Under the pieces are notes generated by a model that saw only the letters and a program-made list of their open reading frames with translations, did not search any database and was not told the origin of the DNA. A program made the translations under genes and the position numbers. 64,000 nt of DNA from Flavobacteriaceae bacterium (GTDB lineage Bacteria > Bacteroidota > Bacteroidia > Flavobacteriales > Flavobacteriaceae), in NCBI GenBank assembly GCA_018646605.1, contig JABGUL010000039.1, forward strand, positions 1-64,000. Direction: 5' to 3'. Shown here in pieces: positions 34,956 through 44,093 of the stretch (position 1 is the stretch's first letter; every line of letters starts with the position of its first letter).

Positions 34956-36164
34956 TTACTCTTCTAATCCTTCTGGATACAAAAAATGATTGTATGGAAA
35001 GCGAGTGACATGAATTTCCCTAACTTCTTGATAAAGGCGTTCTCTAAAACCCTCTAAATTATCTTTATTTATTGCAGAAATAAAAAGTGCTTGACCATTC
35101 ATTCTATGCATCCATGTTTGCTTCCATTCCTCTAAACTAAAATGCTTTTCTTCTCTTTGTTCGATAAGCTCAGTTTCATCCCAAGGCTCTGGTTGATACA
35201 CATCAATTTTGTTGAATACCATCAGAGTAGGTTTATCCAAACTTTTTATTTCTTTTAAAATTTGATTTACCGAATCTATATGATCCTCAAAATTAGGGTG
35301 GGAAATATCTACTACATGCAATAATAAATCAGCTTCTTGAACCTCATCTAAAGTACTCTTGAAGGACTCAACCAATTGCGTAGGAAGTTTTCTTATAAAT
35401 CCAACTGTATCACTCATAAGAAAAGGAAGGTTTCCAATTACTACTTTTCGAACGGTAGTGTCAAGTGTCGCAAAGAGTTTGTTTTCAGCAAAGACATTAC
35501 TTTTTGCCACCACATTCATCAAAGTAGATTTTCCTACATTAGTATAACCCACCAAAGCAACACGAACCAACGCACCTCGATTTCCTCGTTGTGTCGCCAT
35601 TTGCTTATCGATGTTTATCAATTTCTTTTTTAGAAGAGAAATTTTATCTCTAACAATCCTTCGATCCGTTTCAATCTCTGTCTCTCCAGGCCCACGCATT
35701 CCAATTCCTCCACGTTGTCTCTCCAAGTGAGTCCACAGACCTTTCAATCTTGGAAGTAAATATTCATATTGCGCTAATTCCACCTGAGTTCGGGCATAGC
35801 TCGTCTGTGCACGTTGTGCAAAAATATCCAGTATCAATCCCGTTCGATCCAAGATTTTAACCTTCAATGTTTTTTCAATATTTCCCTGTTGTGCGGGGGT
35901 CAATTCATCATCAAAAATCACCGAAGAAATATCATTCTCATTTACAAACTCTAAAACCTCTTGAATTTTTCCTGAGCCTATAAAGGTTTTAGGATTAGGA
36001 AGGTCTATTTTTTGGGTAAAGCGTTGCATTACCTCTCCACCAGCAGTAAATGCTAAAAAAGCTAATTCATCTAAATATTCTTTAGACTGTTGTATGTCTT
36101 GTCGTGAATTTATAATTCCAACTAAGACTGTTTTTTCTACATCAAGAGATTTTTCTTCAATCAT
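34956..36164 (-). CDS. hflX: GTPase HflX
   Basis: 402 residues: an N-terminal HflX domain with TFIGSGKIQEV and DDELTPAQQGNIEK, a coiled linker with RGGIGMRGPGETEIETDRR, then a G domain with G1 VGYTNVGKST, G3 DTVGFIRKLP and G4 FNKID. HflX binds the large ribosomal subunit and rescues or splits stalled ribosomes under stress. It starts 1 nt after lpxH and belongs to the metB-like/lpxH/hflX unit. Confidence 0.95.
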   Translation of the reverse strand: MIEEKSLDVEKTVLVGIINSRQDIQQSKEYLDELAFLAFTAGGEVMQRFTQKIDLPNPKTFIGSGKIQEVLEFVNENDISSVIFDDELTPAQQGNIEKTLKVKILDRTGLILDIFAQRAQTSYARTQVELAQYEYLLPRLKGLWTHLERQRGGIGMRGPGETEIETDRRIVRDKISLLKKKLINIDKQMATQRGNRGALVRVALVGYTNVGKSTLMNVVAKSNVFAENKLFATLDTTVRKVVIGNLPFLMSDTVGFIRKLPTQLVESFKSTLDEVQEADLLLHVVDISHPNFEDHIDSVNQILKEIKSLDKPTLMVFNKIDVYQPEPWDETELIEQREEKHFSLEEWKQTWMHRMNGQALFISAINKDNLEGFRERLYQEVREIHVTRFPYNHFLYPEGLEE

Positions 36165-36165
36165 G

Positions 36166-36927
36166 TTAGGATGTTTCCCATTTTTTTAAAGCAACTTTTT
36201 TTCCATCAAACTCTCCATAAGTAAAATGTGTAATCCAATCTCCTAAGTTTATATAGGTGGACTTTTCGTTCAATTTAATCTCCATGGGTAGATGGCGATG
36301 ACCAAAAAGAAAATAATCATAGTGTTTATCTTCTAATTTACGCTTTGCGTATAAAGCTAACCACTCATTTTCTTCTCCTAAAAAAGAAACGTCTTCTGAC
36401 CCTGAAATCAATTTGTTTTTTACTGAAAAATACTGCCCTAATTTAACTCCCAAGTCAGGATGGAGGCCCTGGAAAAGTCTTTTTGCTAGAGGATTGGTAA
36501 ATAGTTTTTTCATCCGTTTATAGCCATTATCATTAGGTCCCAAACCATCACCATGTCCAATAAAAAAATGTGTGTTTTCAATGGTAAACTCTTTAGGCTT
36601 ATGATAAACAGGAATTCCTAATTCTGTTTCGAAATAATCTTTCATCCACAAATCATGATTCCCCACAAAATAATGAACGGGTATCCCTTGATCTACAAAT
36701 TCAGCAAGCTTTCCTAATATTCTGATAAAGCCCTTGGGTACTACCGTTTTATATTCAAACCAAAAATCAAATAAATCTCCTACCAAAAATAAAGCTGCTG
36801 TATCCATTTGAATATGATTTAACCAATTCAAAAAGTACGTCTCACGCACTTTACTGACATGCCGTGTGGGCGCACCAAAATGCTGATCCGAAGTAAAATA
36901 TATTTTTTTATTTTTAGGGAGCTTCAT
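36166..36927 (-). CDS. lpxH: UDP-2,3-diacylglucosamine diphosphatase (LpxH-type metallophosphatase)
   Basis: 253 residues of the calcineurin-like phosphatase family. Metal-binding motifs in order: TSDQHFG, VGDLFDFW, VGNHDLW, IGHGDG and FGHRHLP. The spacing and size fit LpxH/LpxH2, which hydrolyses UDP-2,3-diacylglucosamine to lipid X in lipid A synthesis at the inner membrane. Gap of 3 nt to the upstream PLP enzyme and 1 nt to hflX. Confidence 0.88.
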   Translation of the reverse strand: MKLPKNKKIYFTSDQHFGAPTRHVSKVRETYFLNWLNHIQMDTAALFLVGDLFDFWFEYKTVVPKGFIRILGKLAEFVDQGIPVHYFVGNHDLWMKDYFETELGIPVYHKPKEFTIENTHFFIGHGDGLGPNDNGYKRMKKLFTNPLAKRLFQGLHPDLGVKLGQYFSVKNKLISGSEDVSFLGEENEWLALYAKRKLEDKHYDYFLFGHRHLPMEIKLNEKSTYINLGDWITHFTYGEFDGKKVALKKWETS

Positions 36928-36930
36928 TTT

Positions 36931-38082
36931 TTATCCAATGGCTTGTTCTAAGTCTGCTATCAAATCTCGTACATCTTCAATCCCAATACTCAAGCGGACT
37001 AGTGCGTCTACAACGCCACTTTTCTCTCTCAAGGTTTTGGGGATAGAAGCATGTGTCATACTGGCCGGGTGTCCGGCTAAACTCTCAACACCTCCTAAAG
37101 ATTCTGCAAGGGTAAATATTTTTAACTTCTCTACAATTTTAATTGCAGCGTCATAATCCGCTCCTTTGGTTACAAAAGACAACATCCCTCCAAAATCTTT
37201 CATCTGGGCTTTTGCAACTTTATGGTTGGGATGATCTTCAAATCCGGGCCAATAGACTTTCTCTATTTTGGGATGTTTTTTTAGATAGTTTGCTATTTCG
37301 GTAGCATTCTCGCAATGGCGCTGCATTCTTACATGCAATGTCTTTATGCCTCTGAGAGTTAAAAAGCTATCCATTGGGCCACAAATGGCTCCACTAGCGT
37401 TTTGGATAAACCCAATACGTTCTGCTATGAGGGGATCATTGACAACCAAAGAACCTAAAACAACATCGGAATGTCCTGCTAAGTATTTTGTAGCCGAATG
37501 CATCACAATATCAGCTCCCAAAGTAAGAGGTTGCTGCAGATATGGAGACGCGAAGGTATTGTCGACAGCAACCAAAATTTTATGCGGTTTTGCTATGGTA
37601 GCTATAGCTTTAATGTCAATCACATTCATCATGGGATTCGTAGGTGTTTCTACCCAGATCAATTTGGTCTTTTTGTTTATTATTGCTGCTATATTTTGCG
37701 GATCATTCATTCCCACAAAATGAAATTTCAATCCGAAATCTTCAAAAATTTTGGTAAAAAGGCGATAGGATCCACCGTATAAATCATCTGTTGAAATAAT
37801 TTCATCTCCCGGTTTTAATAATTTTAAAACAGCATCCATAGCGGCTAAACCTGACCCAAAAGCAAAACCAAATTTTCCTGCTTCTATACTAGCCAAAGAT
37901 TTTTCGAGGGCTTGGCGGGTAGGGTTGTGCGTTCTGCTGTATTCAAACCCTTTATGGCCGCCTGGTGTTGATTGAGCATAGGTAGAGGTTTGATAAATTG
38001 GAGGCATTACTGCTCCATAAGCTTTGTCTGGCTCTTGTCCACCGTGAATGGTTGTACTATTAAAATGTAATTTTTCTTCCAT
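36931..38082 (-). CDS. cystathionine gamma-synthase/lyase (PLP trans-sulfuration enzyme)
   Basis: 383 residues of the Cys/Met metabolism PLP family. PLP-binding Lys in HSATKYLAGHSD, SRTHNPTRQALEKSLASIE near the N-terminus, VETPTNPMMNVID and the C-terminal ESLAGHPASMTHASIP. Either cystathionine gamma-synthase (methionine synthesis) or gamma-lyase (cysteine synthesis); sequence alone does not separate them. First gene of a unit with lpxH and hflX. The promoter -7 TAATTTTG lies 4 nt before its ATG, predicting a leaderless mRNA. Confidence 0.88.
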   Translation of the reverse strand: MEEKLHFNSTTIHGGQEPDKAYGAVMPPIYQTSTYAQSTPGGHKGFEYSRTHNPTRQALEKSLASIEAGKFGFAFGSGLAAMDAVLKLLKPGDEIISTDDLYGGSYRLFTKIFEDFGLKFHFVGMNDPQNIAAIINKKTKLIWVETPTNPMMNVIDIKAIATIAKPHKILVAVDNTFASPYLQQPLTLGADIVMHSATKYLAGHSDVVLGSLVVNDPLIAERIGFIQNASGAICGPMDSFLTLRGIKTLHVRMQRHCENATEIANYLKKHPKIEKVYWPGFEDHPNHKVAKAQMKDFGGMLSFVTKGADYDAAIKIVEKLKIFTLAESLGGVESLAGHPASMTHASIPKTLREKSGVVDALVRLSIGIEDVRDLIADLEQAIG

Positions 38083-38086
38083 TTTA

Positions 38087-38094
38087 CAAAATTA
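38087..38094 (-). promoter_or_regulatory. promoter -7 element of the trans-sulfuration gene
   Basis: On the minus strand TAATTTTG (TAnnTTTG), then TAAA, then the ATG at 38082; a 4-nt gap as in pheS and thiL. Confidence 0.5.
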
Positions 38095-38192
38095 TTTGGG
38101 CGTGTGTTAAACCTTGTAAAGGTATTTGATTTTATGCAAAACGCCTGTTTTTCAATAAAAATGATTTTTCTTTGTAGCCTAAATAGACCTGT

Positions 38193-38549
38193 ATGCGTGT
38201 TTTTTATTTTTTGAGTAGTTGCGATACTTGCAAGCGAATTCTAGCAGAACTTCCATTAGACTCCTCGATTGCCCAAATTGATATTAAAAAAAATCCATTA
38301 ACAGCTTCCCAATTGGCGCAACTTCATGCCCTGGCTGGAAGTTACGAAGCCCTTTTTAGTAAACGTGCACAGTTGTATAAACAAAGGTGTTTAAAAGATC
38401 AAATACTATCCGAAAATGATATTAAAGATTTGCTTTTAGAACATTATACTTTTTTAAAACGCCCAGTATTGCTTTATGACAATAAACTATTCATAGGAAA
38501 TACCGCAAAGGTCATTACTGAAGCCAAAGCTTTTTTAAATGAACAATAG
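38193..38549 (+). CDS. ArsC/Spx-family thioredoxin-fold protein
   Basis: 118 residues. A thioredoxin-like fold begins FYFLSSCDTCKRIL with a CxxC pair at Cys10 and Cys13, then IDIKKNPLTASQL and FLKRPVLLYDNKLFIGN, the ArsC/YffB/Spx order in which the conserved RP precedes the last strand. It may be a glutathione- or thiol-dependent reductase; true arsenate reduction is not established. It overlaps the start of the following transporter by 11 nt. Confidence 0.85.
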   Translation: MRVFYFLSSCDTCKRILAELPLDSSIAQIDIKKNPLTASQLAQLHALAGSYEALFSKRAQLYKQRCLKDQILSENDIKDLLLEHYTFLKRPVLLYDNKLFIGNTAKVITEAKAFLNEQ

Positions 38550-39435
38550 GGTTCTTGCACTTCTGGCAGCATTAGGGGCGACCACAATTTATGGAATGAA
38601 TCACACCATTGCCAAAGTAGTAATGCCACATTATATTGGTGCTTTTGGATTCATCATGCTTCGTGTCGTGGGTGCTGCTATTCTATTCTGGATGGTAGGC
38701 CTCTTTACTCCAAAAGAGAAAATTGATCGCAAGGATTACCTTAGGATTTTTGGGGCGGCACTTTTAGGAATGTGCATCAATATGCTTATGTTTTTTAAAG
38801 GCTTACAACTTTCAACGCCAATCAATAGTGGTGTAATTGTAACACTCACCCCTATTATTATCCTCATTCTTTCAGCTTTTTTTCTGAAAGAAAAACTAAC
38901 TAATCTGAAATTTATGGGAATAGTACTTGGCTTTTCTGGAGCTTTATTACTCATTTTATATGGGAATACTTCTCAAGTGTCCAATGCGCCTAATGTACCT
39001 CTTGGAAATAGCATGATGTTGATTAATTCAATTAGTTACGGAGCCTATTTGGTTCTTGTAAAGCCACTTACTAAAAAATACAGCACCGTAACTCTAATGA
39101 AATGGATGTTTCTATTGGGTGTTATTATGACTTTTCCAATCACCTATCCTGAAGCCAGTGCCGTTTCTTGGAGTACCCTTCCTTTTGAGGCCATTTGGCG
39201 GATGGGATTTGTAATAATAGGAACTACCTTTTTGACCTATTTGCTTAATGTGTATGCCTTAAAAACGCTTCCTGCAACCACCATTGGTGCCTTTGCCTAT
39301 CTCCAACCTTTAATCACTATAGTGTACGCTGTTTTAACAGGAAATGACACTTTAGATGCTGTTAAAATCTCTGCCTGTTTGTTGGTTTTTCTTGGGGTGT
39401 ATTTGGTCTCAAAAAAAATAAAACAAAATTCTTAA
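38539..39435 (+). CDS. EamA/DMT-family transporter
   Basis: 298 residues, about ten membrane helices arranged as two EamA repeats (NGMNHTIAKVV and LINSISYGAYLVLVKPL start the two halves). Drug/metabolite exporters of this superfamily move amino acids, nucleotides or drugs; the substrate is not readable. It overlaps the ArsC-like gene by 11 nt, so the two are co-expressed. Its TAA stop shares 4 nt (TTAA) with the convergent peptidase stop. Confidence 0.9.
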   Translation: MNNRVLALLAALGATTIYGMNHTIAKVVMPHYIGAFGFIMLRVVGAAILFWMVGLFTPKEKIDRKDYLRIFGAALLGMCINMLMFFKGLQLSTPINSGVIVTLTPIIILILSAFFLKEKLTNLKFMGIVLGFSGALLLILYGNTSQVSNAPNVPLGNSMMLINSISYGAYLVLVKPLTKKYSTVTLMKWMFLLGVIMTFPITYPEASAVSWSTLPFEAIWRMGFVIIGTTFLTYLLNVYALKTLPATTIGAFAYLQPLITIVYAVLTGNDTLDAVKISACLLVFLGVYLVSKKIKQNS

Positions 39436-40718
39436 CGCATCCCAGCCTCTGACAATAAAATAAGCATGGCTAATTGTATGGCTTTATACCCCTCATCATT
39501 CAACCACCATTCATCAAGCGAATGTGCCTTGCCTCCTTTTCCACCACGCCCAATGGTTATTGCGGGGACTCCTTTGGCAATTGGGATGTTGGAATCGGTT
39601 GACCCTCTTGTAAGAAAGGGCTTTTCACCAAAAAAAGTAGTTGCTGCAAGCGACCGTTGAATTAAGGGTAAATCATCTGCAAGTTCTCCTGAAGGGCGGT
39701 TTCCAATTTTATCTAAAACAGCCATTAAATCGGGACCCCTTCTTTTAATACCATTTTGGTGGGCTCGAGCTTTATTTACCGCTTCTTGTAAAAGAGATTC
39801 CATAGCATCCAAACGAGAGGGTTCAATTGATCGAATATCAATTTCCATTATCGATTCAAAAGGAATGGAGTTAATTGAGGTTCCTCCAGAAATAACGCCC
39901 ACATTATAACTTGTTTTAGGTCCCTCGGCTGTATAAACATCTGCTGCTGCTACAAAATTACTAATAGCCTCACCTAATGCATGATGTGGATTGGCCAATC
40001 CAAAAGCACCCCACGAGTGTCCTCCAGGACCTTTAAAGGTGACTCTGTAGCGATATGATCCTAGACCTTTGTTATTCACCCGTCCAATATCTCCTCCATC
40101 TATTGCAATCCAGCTATCAATTTGTGGACCATTTTCTCTAAAAAGGTGTTTCACACCTCGCAAATCTCCTAGCCCTTCTTCTCCTACAGTCCCTACAAAA
40201 AGAACATTGTCTTTGGGTTGGATATCGGTCTTTTTCATAGACTCTATAATGGTCAATAACATACTCAACGCTCTGGTATCGTCTCCAATTCCTGGAGCAT
40301 AAAGGGTGTCATTTTTAATCCGCACTTTAACATCCGTACCTTCAGGAAAAACTGTGTCTAAATGTGCATCCAATACCACATTTCGATTCCCTTCATACCC
40401 CTTAAGCAATCCCAATACATTCCCAACGGCATCAATCCAAACAGAATCCAATCCAAGAGTCCTAAAATAATCAGCATAAACAAGGCCTCTCTTTTCTTCT
40501 TTGAAAGGGGGTGCCTCAATTTCTGTAAGTTCTATATGGCGTTCCATTGTAATGGAATCCATCTCTTGGATGTGGTCAAATACCTTTTGAATTTTTTTAT
40601 TTTTCACCAATTTTTGAATCGCCTTTGTATATTGCTTTTCTATAGAGGGGTTTTTTTGGCCAAACGTGAGTTGGGTAAAACCTAAAAGAAAGATTAAAAG
40701 AGAAAATCTGTACATCAT
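39432..40718 (-). CDS. M20-family metallopeptidase, exported
   Basis: 428 residues with a signal peptide (MMYRFSLLIFLLGFTQLTFGQ). Zinc-site motifs VVLDAHLDTVFPEG, GIGDDTRALSM and GTVGEEGLGDLRG, plus the lid domain FKGPGGHSWGAFG and the late ligand AHSLDEWW, follow the M20 (PepT/carboxypeptidase G2-like) order. Probably a periplasmic amino- or dipeptidase. It lies 8 nt downstream of a thioesterase gene on the same strand and ends on the stop of the convergent DMT gene. Confidence 0.9.
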   Translation of the reverse strand: MMYRFSLLIFLLGFTQLTFGQKNPSIEKQYTKAIQKLVKNKKIQKVFDHIQEMDSITMERHIELTEIEAPPFKEEKRGLVYADYFRTLGLDSVWIDAVGNVLGLLKGYEGNRNVVLDAHLDTVFPEGTDVKVRIKNDTLYAPGIGDDTRALSMLLTIIESMKKTDIQPKDNVLFVGTVGEEGLGDLRGVKHLFRENGPQIDSWIAIDGGDIGRVNNKGLGSYRYRVTFKGPGGHSWGAFGLANPHHALGEAISNFVAAADVYTAEGPKTSYNVGVISGGTSINSIPFESIMEIDIRSIEPSRLDAMESLLQEAVNKARAHQNGIKRRGPDLMAVLDKIGNRPSGELADDLPLIQRSLAATTFFGEKPFLTRGSTDSNIPIAKGVPAITIGRGGKGGKAHSLDEWWLNDEGYKAIQLAMLILLSEAGMR

Positions 40719-40726
40719 ATATCGTT

Positions 40727-41206
40727 TTATAAGGTTAAATTTTTTGGCGTTTTATTCCACCTTCGTGTGTCTTTATTAGTCAGCTCCTTGTAATTTAATG
40801 TTTTATTTGTTTCATTAAATCGAGTGATAAGTTCCTCGGGGATTTCAGCTAATTTTCTAGTCTTGAGATTCATCCAGCCTCCCATCATCTCACATCTCGC
40901 AATATTAAGACCTTGTTTATCATAAAAATTATGTTCAAACTCAAAAAAAGTTCCGTTTTTACTCATCCCAGCAAGAACTGTAGAAACGCTTATTTTTTGA
41001 TCTGGCAAAGCTTCTTTAAAATAAAAAAGGTGTTCATCAAAAACAACTGGACCTATTCCTAGGCTCGTTAAACGCTGATGTGTTAGTCCCAAAGATTGTA
41101 AAAAAGCCATCCTTACTTCACCCGCGTAAGTTATGTAAGATATATTGGCTAAATGTCGGTTTGCATCCAAATCACTCCATCGTATTTCAAATTCTTTTAA
41201 AAACAT
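40727..41206 (-). CDS. 4HBT-family acyl-CoA thioesterase
   Basis: 159 residues with the hotdog-fold 4-hydroxybenzoyl-CoA thioesterase pattern: IRWSDLDANRHLANISYITYAGEVR at the N-terminus carries the catalytic Asp in SDLDANRH, followed by VSTVLAGMSKNGTFFEFEH. It hydrolyses acyl-CoA or acyl-ACP thioesters in the cytoplasm; substrate unknown. It diverges from the cytochrome c gene across 56 nt and precedes the M20 peptidase. Confidence 0.88.
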   Translation of the reverse strand: MFLKEFEIRWSDLDANRHLANISYITYAGEVRMAFLQSLGLTHQRLTSLGIGPVVFDEHLFYFKEALPDQKISVSTVLAGMSKNGTFFEFEHNFYDKQGLNIARCEMMGGWMNLKTRKLAEIPEELITRFNETNKTLNYKELTNKDTRRWNKTPKNLTL

Positions 41207-41262
41207 GGCTTCAATTTTCCTGTAAATCTATTCTTTTTCTATTTTTAACAAAATTTAATTAC

Positions 41263-41742
41263 ATGAAAAAAATAATACTATTTTTTGGTCTCGTATTTTT
41301 AATGAGTTGCGGATCTTCAGAAGAAAAGAAAAAAGGTTTTGAATATAACCGAACTCAAAAGGAGGAGAAAAAATTTAATTCTACAGGAGGATCCTCAGTG
41401 CCTGTAGATATGGATAATAAAGGTATAGGACCTATAAAAAGTGTTGATTTTGGACGCTCTGTAGATAACTCCATGGCGGAACAAGGAAAAACAATTTTCA
41501 GTCAAAAATGTACCGCTTGTCATATGGCAGAAAGAAAATTAATCGGTCCTGCTATGAAAGGAATTTATGAGCGAAGAAGCCCCGAATGGGTCATGAATAT
41601 GCTTTTGAATCCTGCTGAAATGCTAAAGCAAGACCCTATTGCTAAAGCCTTGCTTGAAGAATATAATAATGTAATGATGCTCAATCAAAACTTGAGTCAA
41701 GAAGAAGCGCGTTCCATTAGTGAATACCTAAGAACTCTATAA
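41263..41742 (+). CDS. c-type cytochrome lipoprotein
   Basis: 159 residues from the ATG at 41263; the open frame extends upstream but only this start gives a signal peptide. Lipobox ending at Cys16 (FLMSCGSS), a polar linker, then one heme site C83-T-A-C86-H87 with ERKLIGPAMKGIY after it and the likely axial Met in VMMLNQNLS. Electron carrier anchored in the envelope. It is convergent, with a 6-nt overlap, with the hitch-hiker subunit of the GMC dehydrogenase, and is the obvious candidate acceptor for it. Confidence 0.9.
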   Translation: MKKIILFFGLVFLMSCGSSEEKKKGFEYNRTQKEEKKFNSTGGSSVPVDMDNKGIGPIKSVDFGRSVDNSMAEQGKTIFSQKCTACHMAERKLIGPAMKGIYERRSPEWVMNMLLNPAEMLKQDPIAKALLEEYNNVMMLNQNLSQEEARSISEYLRTL

Positions 41743-42312
41743 AGACCAGGCTTTTCCACCGGTGGTTTCCATAAGGTCAACACATCCTTTTTGTTGGCCT
41801 GGAACGGGAGCATAAGCCAATACATTTTCTCCAATAAATTCATTTGTTTTAAATGCATTTACGGTTAAATTCCTTAGTTGCCCTGCAAACTTAGCGGCAT
41901 CTTCTTCACCTGCAGGAACATCATTCCCCGGTTTAAGATATTTAGCTAGTTGAGCATCCCAATCTGTTCCGCTTAATTCACTTGCATTGGTTTTTCCTGC
42001 GGCACTTGTTCCCGCTTCTTTAAAAGCTTTCCAAGCGTCAACAAAATTATCTTGTCGCTCTTTATCCCAGACAGCATCAATATAGGCATCTGCAAATTCA
42101 GGGAGTTTTAATTCAATTGCTCCGGGAATATCTGTTTTAGGAATAATTAACTCCATCAAATTGGAGACAATTCCAAAATCTTCTGCGGGTATAAATACAG
42201 GGGTATAAGTTACCGCTGTCTGACAACTTTGAAATAAACTCACTACGGTAGGAGTGATTGCAATGGCTCCAATTCCGGAACCAATATTTCGTAAGGCTTT
42301 TCTTCTATCCAT
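41737..42312 (-). CDS. gluconate 2-dehydrogenase subunit 3-family (hitch-hiker) protein
   Basis: 191 residues. Twin arginines (MDRRKALRNIG) followed by a hydrophobic stretch look like a Tat signal, and a Cys near residue 30 (FQSC) might be lipidated. The body matches the gluconate 2-dehydrogenase subunit 3 family (LIIPKTDIPGAIE, LPEFADAYIDAVW). Such small subunits carry the signal that exports a folded GMC flavoprotein subunit lacking its own; the GMC gene lies 10 nt upstream and indeed has none. Confidence 0.9.
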   Translation of the reverse strand: MDRRKALRNIGSGIGAIAITPTVVSLFQSCQTAVTYTPVFIPAEDFGIVSNLMELIIPKTDIPGAIELKLPEFADAYIDAVWDKERQDNFVDAWKAFKEAGTSAAGKTNASELSGTDWDAQLAKYLKPGNDVPAGEEDAAKFAGQLRNLTVNAFKTNEFIGENVLAYAPVPGQQKGCVDLMETTGGKAWSL

Positions 42313-42322
42313 TTCTATACTA

Positions 42323-44014
42323 TTAAATATTCATTTTTTTCAATTCTTCGACTGCATGGTTTGCAGCTCTTGCGGTCAATGCCATGTATGTAAGCGAAGG
42401 ATTTACATTCCCTGCTGAGGTCATTGCCGCTCCATCAGTTACATAAACATTTGGCACGTCATGCAATTGATTATTCGCATTTAATACCGATGTTTTACGG
42501 TCACGACCCATTCTTGCAGAACCCATTTCATGAATTCCTAGTCCGATTGCATAATCACCATCATACCCTCTTACGTCTTTAAAACCAGCATTTTCGAGCA
42601 TTTCAGCAGCTTGTTGTTGCATATCTTTTCTCATGTTGAGCTCGTTTTCCTTGATTGTAGCATCAAAGGTAACGGTAGGTAATCCCCACTGATCTAAATT
42701 TTCGTAATCTAATGTCATTTTATTATCATGGTAGGGTAGAATTTCTCCAAATCCACCTAATCCCATTCTCCAGTCTCCTGGAGTTGTTACAGCTTCTTTA
42801 AAGGCAGCACCGTACGCCATTTCTGCGATAGAATCCGACCAGTTTCCTCTGCTAGCTCCCCCTTGATATCCATAACCACGGGTAAAATCTTTACGGTTTG
42901 TATTTCCGCCGATATTTCTAAAACGAGGAATATAAACCCCATTTGGTCTTCTTCCTGTATAGTATTTATCTTCGAATCCTTCAAAACGTCCTGAAGCACC
43001 TACACCTAAATGGTGGTCCATAATATTATGTCCTAACTCTCCAGAATCATTCCCCATTCCATTTGGAAAGCGCTCTGATTTGGACTGCATTAAAATAGAA
43101 GTTGTTGGAATTGCAGAAGCACATAAAAAGATCACTTTTGCATTAAATTCATACACTTCTTTAGTTTCCGCATCGATTACACGGACTCCAGTGGCGCGTT
43201 TTGTGTCAGCATCATAAATTACCTCGTGCACAACCGAATTGGCCCTAAGAGTCATGTTTCCTGTTGCCTCAGCAGTTGGAAGTGTTGAAGAGTTACTACT
43301 AAAGTAAGCTCCAAATGGACAACCTCGCATGCAGCGGTTTCTGTATTGGCAGTTACTTCTTCCTAAGCCTGGTTTTAAACCTTCGGTAATATGCGCTGTT
43401 CTTCCCATTGTCAAAATACGGTCATCGTACTTTTCACTCATCGATGATTTTAATACATCTTCCACACAATTCATTTCCATTGCTTTCAAATAATTGCCAT
43501 CTGGAAACTGTGGTAAACCAACATTTTCTCCACTGACACCAATAAATTCTTCTACATGATTGTACCAGGGGGCTAGATCTTTGTAACGAATGGGCCAATC
43601 TACGGCAATTCCATCTTGGAGATTGGCTGTAAAATCAAAATCTGTAAGTCGGTAACTTTGTCTTCCCCACATTAAGGAACGTCCTCCTACGTGATACCCT
43701 CGCATCCAGTCAAAACGATTTGTCTCATTATATGGATGTTTGACATCATCAACAAAAAAATGTTTATTAGATTCAGTAGTAGTATATCCGGTCCTACTTT
43801 GCTTTCCTTGGGTTTTTTTAGTTTCCTGAGTAATCACATCCCCTGTTTTATAATCCCAAGGATCATTATTCATAGTTGGGTAGTCTTCAACGTGTTTGAC
43901 CATAGGTCCTCGTTCTAGGACCAAAGTTTTTAACCCTTTTTCACATAGCTCTTTTGCTGCCCATCCACCGCTGATTCCGGTTCCAACAACTATTGCATCG
44001 TAGTTTGTTTCCAT
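42323..44014 (-). CDS. GMC oxidoreductase, dehydrogenase catalytic subunit with iron-sulfur motif
   Basis: 563 residues. The FAD Rossmann motif VVGTGISGGWAA is at 9-20, WGRQSYRL near 116, and the C-terminal GMC domain has GIHEMGSARMG (His495) and GNVNPSLTYMAL. A Cys222-x5-Cys228-x3-Cys232-Pro motif matches the [3Fe-4S] site described for bacterial FAD glucose dehydrogenase. This indicates electron output to a cytochrome rather than to oxygen. No signal peptide; export is expected on the Tat hitch-hiker encoded 10 nt downstream. With the DUF1080 and isomerase neighbours it is a good candidate glycoside 3-dehydrogenase; the substrate is inferred from context. Confidence 0.9.
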   Translation of the reverse strand: METNYDAIVVGTGISGGWAAKELCEKGLKTLVLERGPMVKHVEDYPTMNNDPWDYKTGDVITQETKKTQGKQSRTGYTTTESNKHFFVDDVKHPYNETNRFDWMRGYHVGGRSLMWGRQSYRLTDFDFTANLQDGIAVDWPIRYKDLAPWYNHVEEFIGVSGENVGLPQFPDGNYLKAMEMNCVEDVLKSSMSEKYDDRILTMGRTAHITEGLKPGLGRSNCQYRNRCMRGCPFGAYFSSNSSTLPTAEATGNMTLRANSVVHEVIYDADTKRATGVRVIDAETKEVYEFNAKVIFLCASAIPTTSILMQSKSERFPNGMGNDSGELGHNIMDHHLGVGASGRFEGFEDKYYTGRRPNGVYIPRFRNIGGNTNRKDFTRGYGYQGGASRGNWSDSIAEMAYGAAFKEAVTTPGDWRMGLGGFGEILPYHDNKMTLDYENLDQWGLPTVTFDATIKENELNMRKDMQQQAAEMLENAGFKDVRGYDGDYAIGLGIHEMGSARMGRDRKTSVLNANNQLHDVPNVYVTDGAAMTSAGNVNPSLTYMALTARAANHAVEELKKMNI

Positions 44015-44057
44015 TAAGATTTTTTTTATTTTTTTGTTTGCTTTGATCTGAGTCCCT

Positions 44058-44065
44058 CAAATATA
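44058..44065 (-). promoter_or_regulatory. promoter -7 element of the GMC operon
   Basis: On the minus strand TATATTTG matches TAnnTTTG, 43 nt before the GMC ATG at 44014. The inverted repeat at 44094-44109 lies about 29 nt upstream of it. Confidence 0.5.
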
Positions 44066-44093
44066 AATATTTTATCGTGGGATCTTAAATATT

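Noticed and set aside
41080-41262. Upstream extension of the cytochrome c gene to an ATG at 41080
   Set aside because: It would overlap the divergent thioesterase gene, and the ATG at 41263 gives a perfect lipoprotein signal.
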